Assembly (NCBI RefSeq): GCF_020387415.1 | Contig: NZ_JAGWCB010000010.1 | Location: 728,481-792,480 of the forward strand | Origin: Ideonella benzenivorans | Lineage (GTDB): Bacteria > Pseudomonadota > Gammaproteobacteria > Burkholderiales > Burkholderiaceae_C | DNA: 64,000 nucleotides | Direction of reading: 5' to 3' | Shown: piece after piece, positions 18,246 through 31,189 of the stretch | Layout of the letters: every line of letters starts with the position of its first letter | Position numbering within the stretch: position 1 is the first letter of the stretch | Notes under the pieces: generated by a model | The model's database searches: none | Told to the model about the DNA's origin: nothing | What the model saw: the letters and a program-made list of their open reading frames with translations, nothing else | Made by a program: the position numbers and the translations under genes

Positions 18246-18431
18246 TTACAGCACCTGGACCAGGTAGGCAATCTTGTTGATCATGCCGCGCACAGCGGGC
18301 GTGTCCTCAAGGACGCGCTCGCTGTTCAGACGACGCAGGCCCAGGCCACGCACGGTCTCGCGGTGAGACTGCTTGCAGCCGATCGGGCTCTTGACCAGCT
18401 TGACCTTGAGGGTCTTCTTGGCTTCAGTCAT
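18246..18431 (-). CDS. rpmD: 50S ribosomal protein L30
   Basis: A small large-subunit protein of 61 residues starting [20 protein letters not shown]. The family segment [20 protein letters not shown] is clear. It is in its usual place between rpsE and rplO. It is absent from some bacterial groups but standard in Betaproteobacteria. Confidence 0.97.
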   Translation of the reverse strand: MTEAKKTLKVKLVKSPIGCKQSHRETVRGLGLRRLNSERVLEDTPAVRGMINKIAYLVQVL

Positions 18432-18450
18432 TGCGATTCTCCTGAGCCGA

Positions 18451-18969
18451 TCAGTTGAAGATCTCTTCCACCGACTTGCCGCGCTTGGAAGCGACTTCAG
18501 CCGGGGTGGTGAGGTTCTTCAGCGCGTCCAGCGTGGCGCGCACCATGTTGTAGGCGTTCGACGTGCCGTGGCTCTTCGCCACGATGTCGGTGATGCCCAG
18601 CACTTCGAAGACGGCACGCATCGGGCCGCCAGCGATGATGCCGGTACCCGCGGGAGCGGGCATCATCAGCACGCGGGCAGCGCCGTGCTGGCCTTCCACG
18701 CGATGGTGGATGGTGCCGTTCTTCAGGCTGACCTTCACCATGCTGTGGCGGGCCGATTCCATGGCCTTCTGCACCGAAACCGGCACTTCCTTGGCCTTGC
18801 CCTTGCCCATGCCAACGCGACCATCGCCATCACCGACCACGGTCAGCGCGGCGAAGCTGAGGGTGCGACCACCCTTGACCACCTTCGTCACGCGGTTGAC
18901 CGCGATCATCTTTTCCTTCAGGCCGTCGTCATTGGCTTCCGCCTGAGCGCGGGGAGTGAACTTTGCCAT
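18451..18969 (-). CDS. rpsE: 30S ribosomal protein S5
   Basis: A 172-residue small-subunit protein at the mRNA entry channel, which influences fidelity. The N-terminal double-stranded RNA-binding-like domain has [20 protein letters not shown]. The C-terminal part has [19 protein letters not shown]. The loop where spectinomycin-resistance changes occur (KGGRTLSF) looks wild type. Between rplR and rpmD. Confidence 0.98.
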   Translation of the reverse strand: MAKFTPRAQAEANDDGLKEKMIAVNRVTKVVKGGRTLSFAALTVVGDGDGRVGMGKGKAKEVPVSVQKAMESARHSMVKVSLKNGTIHHRVEGQHGAARVLMMPAPAGTGIIAGGPMRAVFEVLGITDIVAKSHGTSNAYNMVRATLDALKNLTTPAEVASKRGKSVEEIFN

Positions 18970-18987
18970 TTCTGTATTCCTTCGCGA

Positions 18988-19347
18988 TCAGAACTGCAGA
19001 CCGGCTTCACGCGCCGCGTCGGCCAGTGCCTTGATGCGGCCGTGGTAGGCGAAGCCCGCACGATCGAAGGCCACCTTCTCGACGCCAGCGGCCTTGGCCT
19101 TCTCGGCGATGCGCTTGCCGACCAGGGCCGCGGCAGCAGCGTTGCCGCCATTGCCGGACAGCTGCTCGCGCAGTTCCTTTTCCACGGTCGACGCCGAAGC
19201 CACCACCTTGGCGCCGTCTTCGGAGATGACCGACGCGTAGATGTGGGTGTTCGAACGGTAGACCGTCAGGCGAGCGACGCCTTGCTTGGCGATGCGGGCG
19301 CGGGTTTGGCGCGCACGACGCAGACGCTGTTCTTTCTTGTTCAGCAT
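18988..19347 (-). CDS. rplR: 50S ribosomal protein L18
   Basis: A 5S rRNA-binding protein of 119 residues. It begins [20 protein letters not shown] and ends [20 protein letters not shown], both typical. Between rplF and rpsE with 11-18 bp spacers, consistent with translational coupling. Confidence 0.98.
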   Translation of the reverse strand: MLNKKEQRLRRARQTRARIAKQGVARLTVYRSNTHIYASVISEDGAKVVASASTVEKELREQLSGNGGNAAAAALVGKRIAEKAKAAGVEKVAFDRAGFAYHGRIKALADAAREAGLQF

Positions 19348-19358
19348 GGTGTCGCTCC

Positions 19359-19892
19359 TTACTTCTTCTTGGTCTCTTTCAGGACCACGCGCTCATCGGC
19401 GTAGCGGATACCCTTGCCCTTGTAAGGCTCGGGCGGCCGGAAGGCACGCACCTCGGCAGCCAACTGACCCACCACCTGGCTATCAGCGCCCTTGATGATG
19501 ATTTCCGTCGGAGTCGGGGTGGCGACGGCGATGCCAGCAGGCATCTCCTTCACGACCGGGTGCGAGAAGCCAATTTGCAGGTTCAGCTTCTGCCCTTGGG
19601 CCTGGGCGCGAAAGCCCACGCCGACCAGGGTCAGCTTCTTCTCGAAACCCTTGCTGACACCGCTGACCATGTTGGCCAGCAGCGCGCGGACGGTGCCACT
19701 CATCGCATTGGCTTCGGTCGTTTCATTGACCGGAACCACCTGCAGCGAGGCACCCTCTTGCTTGACCGTCACCAGCGTGCTCGTCGCACGAGCCAGGCTG
19801 CCATTGGCGCCCTTCACGGTGATTTGGTCCGCAGCGATCTTGACGTCCACGCCCTGCGGGACGGCGATCGGCATCTTTCCAACGCGGGACAT
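19359..19892 (-). CDS. rplF: 50S ribosomal protein L6
   Basis: A 177-residue protein near the factor-binding site. I chose the ATG at 19892 ([17 protein letters not shown]), which gives the normal length. A frame up to 20039 overlaps rpsH and is not supported. The C-terminal signature [17 protein letters not shown] is present. Gentamicin and other mutational sites were not examined. Confidence 0.98.
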   Translation of the reverse strand: MSRVGKMPIAVPQGVDVKIAADQITVKGANGSLARATSTLVTVKQEGASLQVVPVNETTEANAMSGTVRALLANMVSGVSKGFEKKLTLVGVGFRAQAQGQKLNLQIGFSHPVVKEMPAGIAVATPTPTEIIIKGADSQVVGQLAAEVRAFRPPEPYKGKGIRYADERVVLKETKKK

Positions 19893-19909
19893 TTGCTCGA
19901 CTCCTTCCG

Positions 19910-20305
19910 TTAGGCCACGTAGCACAGCACTTCGCCACCGACACCGGCAGCGCGCGCCTTGCGATCGGTCATCACACCCTTCGGGGTCGTGACGATCGCC
20001 ACACCCAGGCCATTCATGACCTGAGGGATGGCGCCACAACCGCGGTAGATGCGCAGACCAGGACGGCTCACGCGCTCAATGCGCTCGATGACGGGGCGGC
20101 CAGCGTAGTACTTCAGGCCGATTTCCAGCTCATTCTTGCCAGCCTCGCCCTTGATGGCGAAACCGTCGATGTAGCCTTCGTCCTTCAGCACCTGGGCAAT
20201 GGCCACCTTGAGCTTGGACGACGGCATCACAACCGTGGTCTTCTCGACGGCCTGCGCATTGCGGATGCGGGTCAGCATGTCGGCGATGGGATCACTCATG
20301 CTCAT
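19910..20305 (-). CDS. rpsH: 30S ribosomal protein S8
   Basis: A central-domain 16S rRNA binder of 131 residues. It starts [20 protein letters not shown], and the C-terminal [21 protein letters not shown] is typical. In E. coli S8 represses the spc operon by binding near rplE. I did not find a clear copy of that RNA site here by eye. Confidence 0.98.
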   Translation of the reverse strand: MSMSDPIADMLTRIRNAQAVEKTTVVMPSSKLKVAIAQVLKDEGYIDGFAIKGEAGKNELEIGLKYYAGRPVIERIERVSRPGLRIYRGCGAIPQVMNGLGVAIVTTPKGVMTDRKARAAGVGGEVLCYVA

Positions 20306-20329
20306 AGCGTTTTCTCCAATTCGCCTCGA

Positions 20330-20635
20330 TTACCAGCTGGCCTTGATCACGCCAGGAATGTCGCCCTTGAAGGCGAGTTCGCGGATCTTGTTACGGGCCA
20401 GACCAAAGGTGCGGAACGTGCCGCGCGGACGACCAGTCAGGCCGCAACGGTTGCGCAGACGGGTCGGGTTGGCATTGCGGGGGAGCTTCTGCAGCTCGAG
20501 GCGAGCCAGGTAACGCTCTTCGTCCGACTTGTTCGCGTTGTCGATGATGGCCTTCAGCTCGGCGTACTTCTTCGCGTACTTGGCCACCAGCTTCTCGCGC
20601 TTGTCTTCACGCTGCTTGAGGGAAAGTTTAGCCAC
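20330..20635 (-). CDS. rpsN: 30S ribosomal protein S14, zinc-free type
   Basis: A 101-residue S14 starting [20 protein letters not shown] and carrying [20 protein letters not shown]. At 101 residues and without the CxxC pairs it is the long zinc-independent form. L36 in the same operon is the zinc-binding form. Between rplE and rpsH. Confidence 0.98.
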   Translation of the reverse strand: MAKLSLKQREDKREKLVAKYAKKYAELKAIIDNANKSDEERYLARLELQKLPRNANPTRLRNRCGLTGRPRGTFRTFGLARNKIRELAFKGDIPGVIKASW

Positions 20636-20643
20636 GTGTCACC

Positions 20644-21210
20644 TCAGTTCTTGAACGGGAAGCGGAAGGCAGCCAGCAGGGCCTTGCACTCTTCGTCGGT
20701 CTTGGCGGTCGTCGTGAACGAGATGTTCATGCCACGGATCGCGTCGATCTTGTCGTACTCGATTTCCGGGAAGATGATCTGTTCCTTGACGCCGATGTTG
20801 TAGTTGCCGCGACCGTCGAAAGCACGGCCGGAGATACCACGGAAGTCGCGCACGCGGGGCAGTGCGATCGTCACGAAGCGGTCCAGGAATTCGAACATCC
20901 GGGCGCTGCGCAGCGTCACCATGCAGCCGATGGGCACACCGTCACGGATCTTGAAGCCGGCGATGGCCTTGCGGGACTTGGTGACCACGGGCTTTTGACC
21001 GGCAATCTTGGTCAGGTCGCCCACGGCGTGCTCCATGACCTTCTTGTCGGCCACGGCCTCGCTCACGCCCATGTTCAGCGTGATCTTGGTCAGGCGCGGC
21101 ACTTCCATCACCGACTTGTAGCCAAACTTGGCCATCAGGTCGGGCACCACCTTCTCTTTGTAGAAGGCCTGCAGCCGGGACACGACTGCGGCTTGTTGCT
21201 GTTGACTCAT
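20644..21210 (-). CDS. rplE: 50S ribosomal protein L5
   Basis: A 5S rRNA-binding protein at the subunit interface. The frame gives 188 residues starting [20 protein letters not shown], about nine longer at the N-terminus than the E. coli protein. The conserved [20 protein letters not shown] and [20 protein letters not shown] segments are clear. Short spacers (8 and 14 bp) link it to rpsN and rplX. Confidence 0.97.
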   Translation of the reverse strand: MSQQQQAAVVSRLQAFYKEKVVPDLMAKFGYKSVMEVPRLTKITLNMGVSEAVADKKVMEHAVGDLTKIAGQKPVVTKSRKAIAGFKIRDGVPIGCMVTLRSARMFEFLDRFVTIALPRVRDFRGISGRAFDGRGNYNIGVKEQIIFPEIEYDKIDAIRGMNISFTTTAKTDEECKALLAAFRFPFKN

Positions 21211-21224
21211 GCTGGATACCCGCC

Positions 21225-21542
21225 TTAAGCCTTGATCTCTTCACCGGAGGACTTGAACACCCGGACGCGCTTGCCATCGGCAGCGGTCTTGATGCCCACG
21301 CGGTCCGCCTTGCCGGCCGCCGCGTTCCAGATGGCGACGTTCGACTGGTGGATCGGCATGGTCTTGTCGACCACACCACCGGTCGTCCCCTTCATCGGGT
21401 TCGGCTTCACGTGCTTCTTGGCCACGTTGATGCCTTCGACCACCACATGGTCGGCATCAATGCGCTCCAGCACGGTGCCACGCTTGCCCTTGTCACGACC
21501 GGTCAACACGACCACATGGTCGCCCTTGCGAATCTTGTTCAT
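21225..21542 (-). CDS. rplX: 50S ribosomal protein L24
   Basis: An early assembly initiator of the large subunit, 105 residues. The KOW motif is near the N-terminus ([20 protein letters not shown]), followed by [15 protein letters not shown]. In its normal place between rplN and rplE. Confidence 0.98.
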   Translation of the reverse strand: MNKIRKGDHVVVLTGRDKGKRGTVLERIDADHVVVEGINVAKKHVKPNPMKGTTGGVVDKTMPIHQSNVAIWNAAAGKADRVGIKTAADGKRVRVFKSSGEEIKA

Positions 21543-21570
21543 CGCGTTTCCTTTTTCCGCACCCGGCCGA

Positions 21571-21939
21571 TCAGAGGACTTCCGGTGCCAGCGACACGAT
21601 CTTCATGAAGCGCTCGGAGCGCAGTTCACGCGTCACCGGGCCAAAGATACGGGTGCCGATCGGCTCCAGCTTGCTGTTCAGCAGCACAGCGGCATTGCCA
21701 TCGAACTTGACGAGCGAGCCGTCCTGGCGACGCACACCCTTGGCGGTGCGCACGACCACGGCACTGTAGACCTCGCCCTTCTTCACGCGACCACGCGGGG
21801 CAGCATCCTTGACGCTGACCTTGATGATGTCACCGATGCCGGCATAGCGACGCTTGGAGCCGCCCAGCACCTTGATGCACATGACGGTCTTGGCGCCAGT
21901 GTTGTCCGCGACATCGAGCCGCGATTGCATTTGGATCAT
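21571..21939 (-). CDS. rplN: 50S ribosomal protein L14
   Basis: A 122-residue interface protein. It starts [20 protein letters not shown] and carries the family pattern [20 protein letters not shown]. It is the first gene of the spc part: the 325 bp before it contain the S10-part terminator, a near-consensus promoter and a leader of about 195 bases. Confidence 0.98.
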   Translation of the reverse strand: MIQMQSRLDVADNTGAKTVMCIKVLGGSKRRYAGIGDIIKVSVKDAAPRGRVKKGEVYSAVVVRTAKGVRRQDGSLVKFDGNAAVLLNSKLEPIGTRIFGPVTRELRSERFMKIVSLAPEVL

Positions 21940-22140
21940 GTCAATTCCCCAACTTGCTCCCGCACCCCATCACCCCCTTGGCGACGCGTGAGCGGTCAGT
22001 ATTGGGCCCGTCTTGCAGGTCATAGACCTGCCGGTTGGGCTGAAACCAAAGCGGCCTCGACTGGGTTTTCCACCTGGCACCCCTCACACAAGGAGCACAA
22101 AGCGAAAGTACAGCCGTACCTTTCTCCGGCGAAGCTCAGC
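21940..22140 (-). other. Leader of the spc operon with two stem-loops
   Basis: About 195 bases separate the predicted transcription start (near 22134) from rplN. A stem-loop gaaagtac-agcc-gtac-c-tttc (22104-22124) would lie about ten bases after the start. A perfect 7-bp hairpin gcaggtc-ata-gacctgc (22015-22031) lies further in. I see no leader ORF. The length suggests regulation in the leader. Confidence 0.5.
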
Positions 22141-22169
22141 ATTATCCACAGTCCACCCACCACTGTCAA
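22141..22169 (-). promoter_or_regulatory. Near-consensus sigma-70 promoter of the spc operon
   Basis: On the minus strand TTGACA (22164-22169) is followed after exactly 17 bp by GATAAT (22141-22146). This is a perfect -35, optimal spacing and five of six -10 bases. It lies just after the terminator-like hairpin at 22191-22223 and drives rplN onward. It is the strongest promoter match I found in the window. Confidence 0.85.
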
Positions 22170-22190
22170 CAGCGAACAGACTGCAAAACG

Positions 22191-22223
22191 AAAAAACCGG
22201 AAGGCACCTTCGGCACCTTCCGG
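22191..22223 (-). terminator. Terminator of the S10 part after rpsQ
   Basis: On the minus strand CCGGAAGG / CCTTCCGG with inner wobble pairs is followed by TTTTTT. It starts about 42 bp after the rpsQ stop and lies before the spc promoter, so the S10 and spc parts are separate transcription units here. Confidence 0.85.
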
Positions 22224-22264
22224 CTCCCTGCGAGGATGGCGTGGAACGCCACCCCGCAGCCCCG

Positions 22265-22537
22265 TCAGACCAGACGGGCCTTTTCGACCAGGCGGGTCAC
22301 CACCCAGCTCTTGGTCTTCGAGATCGGACGCGACTCGGCGATCTCAACGGTGTCACCCATGTGGAACTCGCCCTTCTCGTCGTGGGCGTGGTACTTGCGG
22401 GATTGACCGACGATCTTGCCGTACAGCGGGTGCTTGACGCGGCTTTCCACCAGCACGGTGACGCTCTTGGCACGCTTGTCGCTCACCACGCGACCAATCA
22501 GGGTGCGCGTGTTCTTGGTGGCTTGGGTCTCGCTCAC
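22265..22537 (-). CDS. rpsQ: 30S ribosomal protein S17
   Basis: A 16S rRNA 5'-domain binder of 90 residues with [20 protein letters not shown] and [18 protein letters not shown]. It overlaps the end of rpmC by four bases, which indicates translational coupling. Last gene of the S10 part, followed by a terminator. Confidence 0.98.
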   Translation of the reverse strand: MSETQATKNTRTLIGRVVSDKRAKSVTVLVESRVKHPLYGKIVGQSRKYHAHDEKGEFHMGDTVEIAESRPISKTKSWVVTRLVEKARLV

Positions 22538-22731
22538 TTGGCGGCTCCCTTCTTCTCGGCCAGGATCGTCTTGGCACGCGCGATGTCACGACGGGTGTTG
22601 CCCAGCAGCGAGGTGTTGCCCAGCTGCTGCGTGCCCTTTTGCATGCGCAGGTTGAAGTGCGCCTTCAGGAGGTCAGAGACTTCCTTCTCGAGCGCAGCGA
22701 CATCCTTGGCGCGCAGTTCAGATGCTTTCAT
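22534..22731 (-). CDS. rpmC: 50S ribosomal protein L29
   Basis: A 65-residue protein at the tunnel exit, part of the docking site for trigger factor and SRP. The ATG at 22731 ([20 protein letters not shown]) fits the family. A longer frame to 22776 enters rplP. It ends with a four-base overlap with rpsQ. Confidence 0.97.
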   Translation of the reverse strand: MKASELRAKDVAALEKEVSDLLKAHFNLRMQKGTQQLGNTSLLGNTRRDIARAKTILAEKKGAAK

Positions 22732-22742
22732 GAATGCTCCTC

Positions 22743-23159
22743 TCAGGCGCCAACCTGGCGGGCCACGAAGGTGCAACGCAGGGGCAGCTTGGCAGCCGCC
22801 AGCGTGAACGCTTCACGGGCCAGCTCTTCCGGCACACCGTTGATCTCGTAGAGCACCTTGCCGGGCTGGATCTCAGCCACGTAGTACTCCGGGTTGCCCT
22901 TACCGTTACCCATACGGACTTCGGCGGGCTTTTGCGAGATCGGCTTGTCCGGGAAGATCCGGATGAAGATGCGGCCACCGCGCTTGATATGGCGGGAGAT
23001 GGCACGACGGGCAGCCTCGATCTGGCGGGCGGTCAGACGACCGCGCTCGGTCGCCTTCAGGCCGAACTCACCGAAGGACACCGCAGCGCCACGGGTGGCG
23101 ACACCGGTGTTGCGGCCCTTCTGTTCCTTACGGAACTTGCGACGGGATGGTTGCAGCAT
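22743..23159 (-). CDS. rplP: 50S ribosomal protein L16
   Basis: Organises the A-site tRNA region of the large subunit. It has 138 residues, begins [19 protein letters not shown] and has [20 protein letters not shown]. The Arg in the PAEVRMG-type region that YcfD hydroxylates in E. coli lies here. It begins 2 bp after rpsC. Confidence 0.98.
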   Translation of the reverse strand: MLQPSRRKFRKEQKGRNTGVATRGAAVSFGEFGLKATERGRLTARQIEAARRAISRHIKRGGRIFIRIFPDKPISQKPAEVRMGNGKGNPEYYVAEIQPGKVLYEINGVPEELAREAFTLAAAKLPLRCTFVARQVGA

Positions 23160-23161
23160 GC

Positions 23162-23998
23162 TTATTCTCCTTTGCCCTCGCCGGCAACCGGAGCGGCCTT
23201 GCGGACGCGCTTCACGGCAGCCGGGCCAGCGCCGGCCTCGGCGGGCTTGTCGCCACGCGGGGCACGGTCACCCGGACGACCACGACCGGCCGGCGCGCCC
23301 GGACGGGCGTTGCGGCGCGGACGGCGATCCTCTTCGGGGCCTTCGCTCTTGATCACGGGAGCCTCGCCATTGGCCAAGCGGTCACCGCGGTACACCCACA
23401 CCTTCACGCCGATCACGCCGTAGGTCGTCTTGGCTTCGGAGAAGCCATAGTCGATGTCGGCCTTCAGGGTGTGCAGGGGCACGCGACCTTCGCGGTACCA
23501 CTCGGTGCGGGCAATTTCGATGCCGTTCAAACGGCCGCCGGACATGATCTTGATGCCCTGGGCGCCCAGACGCATCGCGTTCTGCATCGCGCGCTTCATG
23601 GCGCGACGGAACATGATGCGCTTTTCCAGCTGCTGGGTGATCGAGTCGGCGATCAGCTGAGCATCGATTTCGGGCTTGCGCACTTCCTCGATGTTCACGG
23701 CCACCGGCACGCCCAGACGCTTGGTCAGTTCGGCCTTCAGGTTTTCGATGTCCTCACCCTTCTTGCCGATCACCACACCCGGACGGGCGGAGTAGATCGT
23801 GATGCGGGCGTTCTTGGCAGGACGCTCGATCAGGATGCGCGACACTGCGGCGTTCTTCAACCGGGCCTTCAGGTACTCACGCACCTCCAGGTCTTCGGCC
23901 AGCATGCCGGCGAAGTTGCGGTTGTTCGCATACCAGCGAGACGCCCACGCACGCGTGACGGGCAGGCGGAAGCCGGTCGGATGGATTTTCTGTCCCAT
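23162..23998 (-). CDS. rpsC: 30S ribosomal protein S3 with extended C-terminus
   Basis: An mRNA-entry protein with helicase function. The 278 residues are about 45 more than the E. coli protein. The N-terminal KH domain ([20 protein letters not shown]) and the C-terminal domain ([20 protein letters not shown]) are normal. From about residue 218 there is a Pro/Arg/Gly/Ala-rich tail ([20 protein letters not shown] and more) with no E. coli counterpart. Tails of this sort occur in Burkholderiales S3, as far as I recall. Confidence 0.97.
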   Translation of the reverse strand: MGQKIHPTGFRLPVTRAWASRWYANNRNFAGMLAEDLEVREYLKARLKNAAVSRILIERPAKNARITIYSARPGVVIGKKGEDIENLKAELTKRLGVPVAVNIEEVRKPEIDAQLIADSITQQLEKRIMFRRAMKRAMQNAMRLGAQGIKIMSGGRLNGIEIARTEWYREGRVPLHTLKADIDYGFSEAKTTYGVIGVKVWVYRGDRLANGEAPVIKSEGPEEDRRPRRNARPGAPAGRGRPGDRAPRGDKPAEAGAGPAAVKRVRKAAPVAGEGKGE

Positions 23999-24013
23999 GG
24001 TCTTCCTTTAGCC

Positions 24014-24343
24014 TCAGTTGCCCACGGTCACGTAGATGTGGCAAGTCGGCTTGCTGATGCGGTTGCCGCGGCCCTTGGCGCGAGCGGCGAAACGCTTCAG
24101 GGTCGTGCCCTGCTCCACGTAGATCGAGGTGACCTTCAGTTCGTCAATGTCAGCGCCGTCGTTGTGCTCGGCGTTGGCGATCGCGCTTTCCAGCGCCTTC
24201 TTGACGATACCGGCGGCCTTCTTCTGGGTGTAGGTCAGGATGTTCAGAGCCTGATCCACCTTCTTACCGCGGATCAGGTCCGCCACCAGGCGACCCTTGT
24301 CCACAGAGAGGCGCACACCACGGACGATTGCTTTGGTTTCCAT
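24014..24343 (-). CDS. rplV: 50S ribosomal protein L22
   Basis: A tunnel-constriction protein of 109 residues whose beta-hairpin tip contacts nascent chains and macrolides. It has [20 protein letters not shown] and the hairpin segment [18 protein letters not shown]. No obvious deletion in the hairpin. Between rpsS and rpsC. Confidence 0.98.
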   Translation of the reverse strand: METKAIVRGVRLSVDKGRLVADLIRGKKVDQALNILTYTQKKAAGIVKKALESAIANAEHNDGADIDELKVTSIYVEQGTTLKRFAARAKGRGNRISKPTCHIYVTVGN

Positions 24344-24355
24344 CGTCGGTGCTCC

Positions 24356-24631
24356 TTACTTCTTGGCCTTCTTGTCCGCAGGGTGACCCTTGAACGTGCG
24401 GGTCAGCGCGAACTCGCCCAGCTTGTGGCCGACCATCTGGTCGGTCACGTACACGGGAACATGCTGCTTGCCGTTGTGCACGGCAATCGTCAGACCGATG
24501 AAGTCAGGCAGGATCGTCGAACGACGAGACCAGGTCTTGATCGGCTTCTTGTCCTTCGTGGCCACAGCCTTTTCGGCCTTGGCCTGAAGGTGATGGTCCA
24601 CGAACGGACCCTTCTTGAGTGAACGTGCCAT
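24356..24631 (-). CDS. rpsS: 30S ribosomal protein S19
   Basis: A head protein that pairs with S13. The 91 residues start [20 protein letters not shown] and have [21 protein letters not shown]. It follows rplB by ten bases. Confidence 0.98.
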   Translation of the reverse strand: MARSLKKGPFVDHHLQAKAEKAVATKDKKPIKTWSRRSTILPDFIGLTIAVHNGKQHVPVYVTDQMVGHKLGEFALTRTFKGHPADKKAKK

Positions 24632-24641
24632 GGTCCAGCCC

Positions 24642-25466
24642 TTACTTCTTGCGACGCGAGACGATGAAAGTCTGCGTGCGCTTGTTGTTGCGAGTGCGGT
24701 AGCCCTTGGTCAGCGTGTTCCACGGCGACACCGGAGCCTGGCCCTCGCCCGTGCGGCCTTCACCACCACCGTGCGGGTGATCCACCGGGTTCATGGCAGT
24801 ACCGCGGACGGTCGGACGGATGCCCTTCCAGCGGATTGCGCCAGCCTTGCCGTACTGACGCAGGTTGTGCTCTTCGTTGCTCACTTCACCGATGGTGGCG
24901 CGGCAATCGATGTGGATCTTGCGCACTTCACCGGAACGCAGGCGGACCTGCGAGTAAGCGCCTTCGCGGGCCATCAGCGTCACGGAGGTACCGGCCGAGC
25001 GAGCGATCTGCGCACCCTTGCCAGGCTGCAGCTCCACGCAGTGGATGGTCGAACCCACGGGGATGTTGCGGATCGGCAGGGTGTTGCCAGCCTTGATCGG
25101 CGCTTCCGAGCCGCTCAGGATGGTGGAACCGACTTCCAGACCACGCGGGGCGATGACGTAACGACGCTCACCGTCGGCGTAGCACACCAGCGCGATGTGG
25201 GCCGTGCGGTTCGGGTCGTACTCAATGCGCTCCACCTTGGCAGGGATGCCGTCCTTGTTGCGCTTGAAGTCCACCACGCGGTAGTGGTGCTTGTGACCAC
25301 CGCCCTTGTGACGGATGGTGATGTGACCGTTGTTGTTGCGGCCGGAGTTCTGCTTCTGGGGTTCCAGCAGCGAAGCTTCGGGAGCGCCCTTGTGCAGGTG
25401 CTTGTGCACCACCTTCACGACGGCACGACGGCCGGCGGAGGTTGGTTTGACTTTGACGACTGCCAT
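24642..25466 (-). CDS. rplB: 50S ribosomal protein L2
   Basis: Needed for subunit joining and the peptidyl-transferase centre. The 274 residues start [20 protein letters not shown] and carry the diagnostic [19 protein letters not shown], which contains the key histidine. Between rplW and rpsS. Confidence 0.98.
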   Translation of the reverse strand: MAVVKVKPTSAGRRAVVKVVHKHLHKGAPEASLLEPQKQNSGRNNNGHITIRHKGGGHKHHYRVVDFKRNKDGIPAKVERIEYDPNRTAHIALVCYADGERRYVIAPRGLEVGSTILSGSEAPIKAGNTLPIRNIPVGSTIHCVELQPGKGAQIARSAGTSVTLMAREGAYSQVRLRSGEVRKIHIDCRATIGEVSNEEHNLRQYGKAGAIRWKGIRPTVRGTAMNPVDHPHGGGEGRTGEGQAPVSPWNTLTKGYRTRNNKRTQTFIVSRRKK

Positions 25467-25469
25467 GAT

Positions 25470-25781
25470 TTACGCGGCCTCCCCGGAGAAGTTGAGCTCC
25501 TGGCCGGCCTTCAGCGAGACATACGCCTTCTTGACGTGGTCGCGACGGCCCATGTTCTTGCCGAAGCGCTTGACCTTGCCCTTCACGTTGACCACTGCCA
25601 CGGACTCGACTTCGACCTTGAACAGCTGCTCGACAGCCGCCTTGATCTCAGGCTTGGTGGCGTCACGCAGGACCTTGAACAGGACCTGGTTGTGCTTTTC
25701 AGCGACCTGGGTGGCCTTCTCGGAGATCACCGGCGCGATCAGCACCTGGGCCAGACGGCCCTCATTGAACTTGGCGCTCAT
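25470..25781 (-). CDS. rplW: 50S ribosomal protein L23
   Basis: A tunnel-exit docking protein for trigger factor and SRP, 103 residues. It contains [20 protein letters not shown] and the [20 protein letters not shown] loop. Its start overlaps the end of rplD by four bases. Confidence 0.98.
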   Translation of the reverse strand: MSAKFNEGRLAQVLIAPVISEKATQVAEKHNQVLFKVLRDATKPEIKAAVEQLFKVEVESVAVVNVKGKVKRFGKNMGRRDHVKKAYVSLKAGQELNFSGEAA

Positions 25782-26398
25782 GCGTACATCTCCTTGAGCT
25801 GCTCCACGGCGGCCTTGGTCACCAGCACCTTCTTGTAGAAGACCAGCGACAGGGGATCGGCGTAACGCGGCTCGACAACCAGCACGTTGGACAGGTTGCG
25901 CGAGGCCAGGGCCAGGTTGTCGTCCAGCTGGTCGGTGATGACCATCACGGAGTCCAGACCCATGGCCTTGAACTTCGAAGCCAGCAGCTTGGTCTTGGGC
26001 GCGTCCACCGTCAGCGAATCCACGATCGCCAGACGGCCATCGCGGGCCAGCTGGGACAGGATGGTCGCCATGCCGGCGCGATACATCTTCTTGTTGACCT
26101 TCTGAGAGAAGTTCTCTTCAGGGGTGTTCGGGAAGGTGCGACCGCCCCCACGCCACAGCGGCGACGAGGTCATACCGGCACGTGCATTGCCGGTGCCCTT
26201 CTGGCGGAAGGGCTTCTTGGTCGAGTGGTGAACCTCGCGACGGGTCAGCTGCTTGCGCGTGCCGGAACGGGCGTTGGCCTGGTAGGCCACCACGATCTGG
26301 TGCACCAGCGCTTCGTTGTAGTCGCGGGCAAACACGGTGTCAGGAGCATCCACCTTCGAGGTGGCCTGACCTTGTTCGTTCAGGAGCTCGAGTTGCAT
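25778..26398 (-). CDS. rplD: 50S ribosomal protein L4
   Basis: A 206-residue tunnel protein with the extended-loop segment [20 protein letters not shown]. In E. coli free L4 binds the S10 leader and causes termination and translational repression. A candidate leader here lies before rplC (27070-27298). It overlaps rplC by one base (TGATG) and rplW by four. Confidence 0.98.
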   Translation of the reverse strand: MQLELLNEQGQATSKVDAPDTVFARDYNEALVHQIVVAYQANARSGTRKQLTRREVHHSTKKPFRQKGTGNARAGMTSSPLWRGGGRTFPNTPEENFSQKVNKKMYRAGMATILSQLARDGRLAIVDSLTVDAPKTKLLASKFKAMGLDSVMVITDQLDDNLALASRNLSNVLVVEPRYADPLSLVFYKKVLVTKAAVEQLKEMYA

Positions 26399-27069
26399 CA
26401 GTTGGCTCCCTTCTTGCCCTTGACCTTGACGGCAGGACGCACGACCACATGGCCGTTCTTGGCGCCCGGCACCGCACCCTTGACCAGCAGCAGCTGGCGG
26501 GCTTCGTCCACGCGGACGATGTCCAGGTTTTGGGTGGTCACGGTCTCGTCGCCCATGTGACCGGTCATCTTCTTGCCCGGGAACACGCGACCCGGATCCT
26601 GCGCCATGGAGATCGAGCCCGGCACGTTGTGCGAACGGCTGTTACCGTGCGACGCGCGCTGCGAGCCGAAGTTGTGGCGCTTGATGGTGCCGGCGTAGCC
26701 CTTACCGATCGAGGTGCCTTGCACATCGACCTTTTCGCCCGCGGCAAACAGCGTCACGGGCACGGTGGCGCCAGCCTTGTATTCGGCAGCGACCGACGCC
26801 TCGACGCGGAATTCCTTCAGGATCTCACCGGCTTCGACACCTGCCTTGGCGAGGTGGCCAGCTTCCGGCTTGGTCACGCGCGATGCTTTGCGCGTACCGA
26901 ACGCCAGCTGAACGGCGTTGTAGCCGTCGGTCTCGACGGTCTTGATCTGGGTGACGCGGTTGTTGGACACATCCAGCACGGTCACGGGGATGGCGTCGCC
27001 ATCGTCCGTGAACACACGCATCATGCCCACCTTGCGGCCCAGCAAGCCGAGACGGTTGCTCAGACTCAT
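26398..27069 (-). CDS. rplC: 50S ribosomal protein L3
   Basis: An early assembly protein of 223 residues starting [20 protein letters not shown]. It contains [20 protein letters not shown], with the Gln that PrmB methylates in E. coli (near GS-Q). It appears to be the first gene of the S10 transcription unit in this genome, because a promoter-like site and structured leader separate it from rpsJ. Confidence 0.98.
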   Translation of the reverse strand: MSLSNRLGLLGRKVGMMRVFTDDGDAIPVTVLDVSNNRVTQIKTVETDGYNAVQLAFGTRKASRVTKPEAGHLAKAGVEAGEILKEFRVEASVAAEYKAGATVPVTLFAAGEKVDVQGTSIGKGYAGTIKRHNFGSQRASHGNSRSHNVPGSISMAQDPGRVFPGKKMTGHMGDETVTTQNLDIVRVDEARQLLLVKGAVPGAKNGHVVVRPAVKVKGKKGAN

Positions 27070-27166
27070 GGTTTTTCTCCGCCCCTTCTGGTCTCCAAGG
27101 ACTCGAAGGGCTGGTTTTCACAGACCCGACATCGATTGGCCGGGCCGACGGTTCCCGCTGCGCGCG

Positions 27167-27235
27167 CTCTCCCCGAAGAGAGATCGCCCGAAACGGACAG
27201 TGGACGAAAGGCCGCCCGAAGGCGGCCAATCGTCC
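27167..27235 (-). other. Structured leader between rpsJ and rplC
   Basis: The main element is a hairpin at 27202-27235. Its outer stem is GGACGA / TCGTCC, it has a TT/TT internal loop, and its inner stem GGCCGCC / GGCGGCC is closed by a C-UUCG-G tetraloop. A smaller ctctc / gagag stem lies at 27167-27182. The large hairpin would begin a few bases after the predicted transcription start. A long leader here is a candidate L4 target. Confidence 0.55.
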
Positions 27236-27246
27236 AAAAGCTTGCG

Positions 27247-27274
27247 AGTATAGCAGTTACGGCGCAAGCCGCAA
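27247..27274 (-). promoter_or_regulatory. Promoter-like site for rplC and the S10 part
   Basis: On the minus strand TTGCGG (27269-27274) is followed after 16 bp by TATACT (27247-27252), about 30 bp past the rpsJ stop codon. The spacing and -10 are good, the -35 moderate. It fits an operon break between rpsJ and rplC. Confidence 0.55.
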
Positions 27275-27298
27275 CTGCCCCACCCATGCGGCAGTGAA

Positions 27299-27610
27299 TT
27301 ACTGCAGCTTGATCTCGACGTCCACGCCAGCCGGCAGGTCCAGCTTCATCAGGGCGTCGACGGTCTTGTCGGTCGGATCGACGATGTCCATCAGGCGCTG
27401 ATGGGTGCGGATCTCGAACTGGTCGCGGCTGGTCTTGTTGACGTGCGGCGAACGCAGGATGTCGAAACGTTGCATGCGGGTCGGCAGGGGCACCGGGCCC
27501 TTGACGATCGCGCCAGTGCGCTTGGCGGTGTCGACAATTTCCAGGGCCGATTGGTCGATCAGCTTGTAATCGAAGGCCTTCAGACGGATGCGGATCTTTT
27601 GCTTTTGCAT
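27299..27610 (-). CDS. rpsJ: 30S ribosomal protein S10 (NusE)
   Basis: A head protein that also acts in transcription antitermination with NusB and NusG. The 103 residues are exactly the usual length from the ATG at 27610 ([20 protein letters not shown]). It has [20 protein letters not shown]. Here it follows tufA by 66 bp and is followed by a 229-bp structured gap, so it likely belongs to the str transcript. Confidence 0.98.
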   Translation of the reverse strand: MQKQKIRIRLKAFDYKLIDQSALEIVDTAKRTGAIVKGPVPLPTRMQRFDILRSPHVNKTSRDQFEIRTHQRLMDIVDPTDKTVDALMKLDLPAGVDVEIKLQ

Positions 27611-27675
27611 GACGGTTCCTTGTAAAGAGCGATGAGGCCGACCCGGCGAGAACGCCTGGGCCGGCAGGTCATGCA

Positions 27676-28867
<1,192 letters not shown>

Positions 28868-28990
28868 TTCTCAATCTCCGGTAAAGAACAATCGCCCGTG
28901 TCGGTTTAGGGTCTCCAGCACAGGCCTGCCACGGGCAGCAGACCCACCCCGTCGTGCGGGGCGCCGAAGACCATTGAACGTTCTCGACAC

Positions 28991-29014
28991 GCCAGCGGCC
29001 AAGGGGCCGCCGGC
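28991..29014 (-). other. Strong stem-loop after fusA
   Basis: GCCGGCGGCC-CCTT-GGCCGCTGGC on the minus strand gives a ten-base-pair stem (one G-U type step) just after the fusA stop codon. No T-run follows. It may stabilise or mark processing between fusA and tufA, whose protein is needed in much larger amounts. Confidence 0.5.
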
Positions 29015-29024
29015 GGTGAGGGGC

Positions 29025-31127
<2,103 letters not shown>

Positions 31128-31189
31128 GGTTCACTCCAAAGAGGAATTGCCGCCACCGGGGATGACCGGCGGCGGCCTGGGGACAGGGT

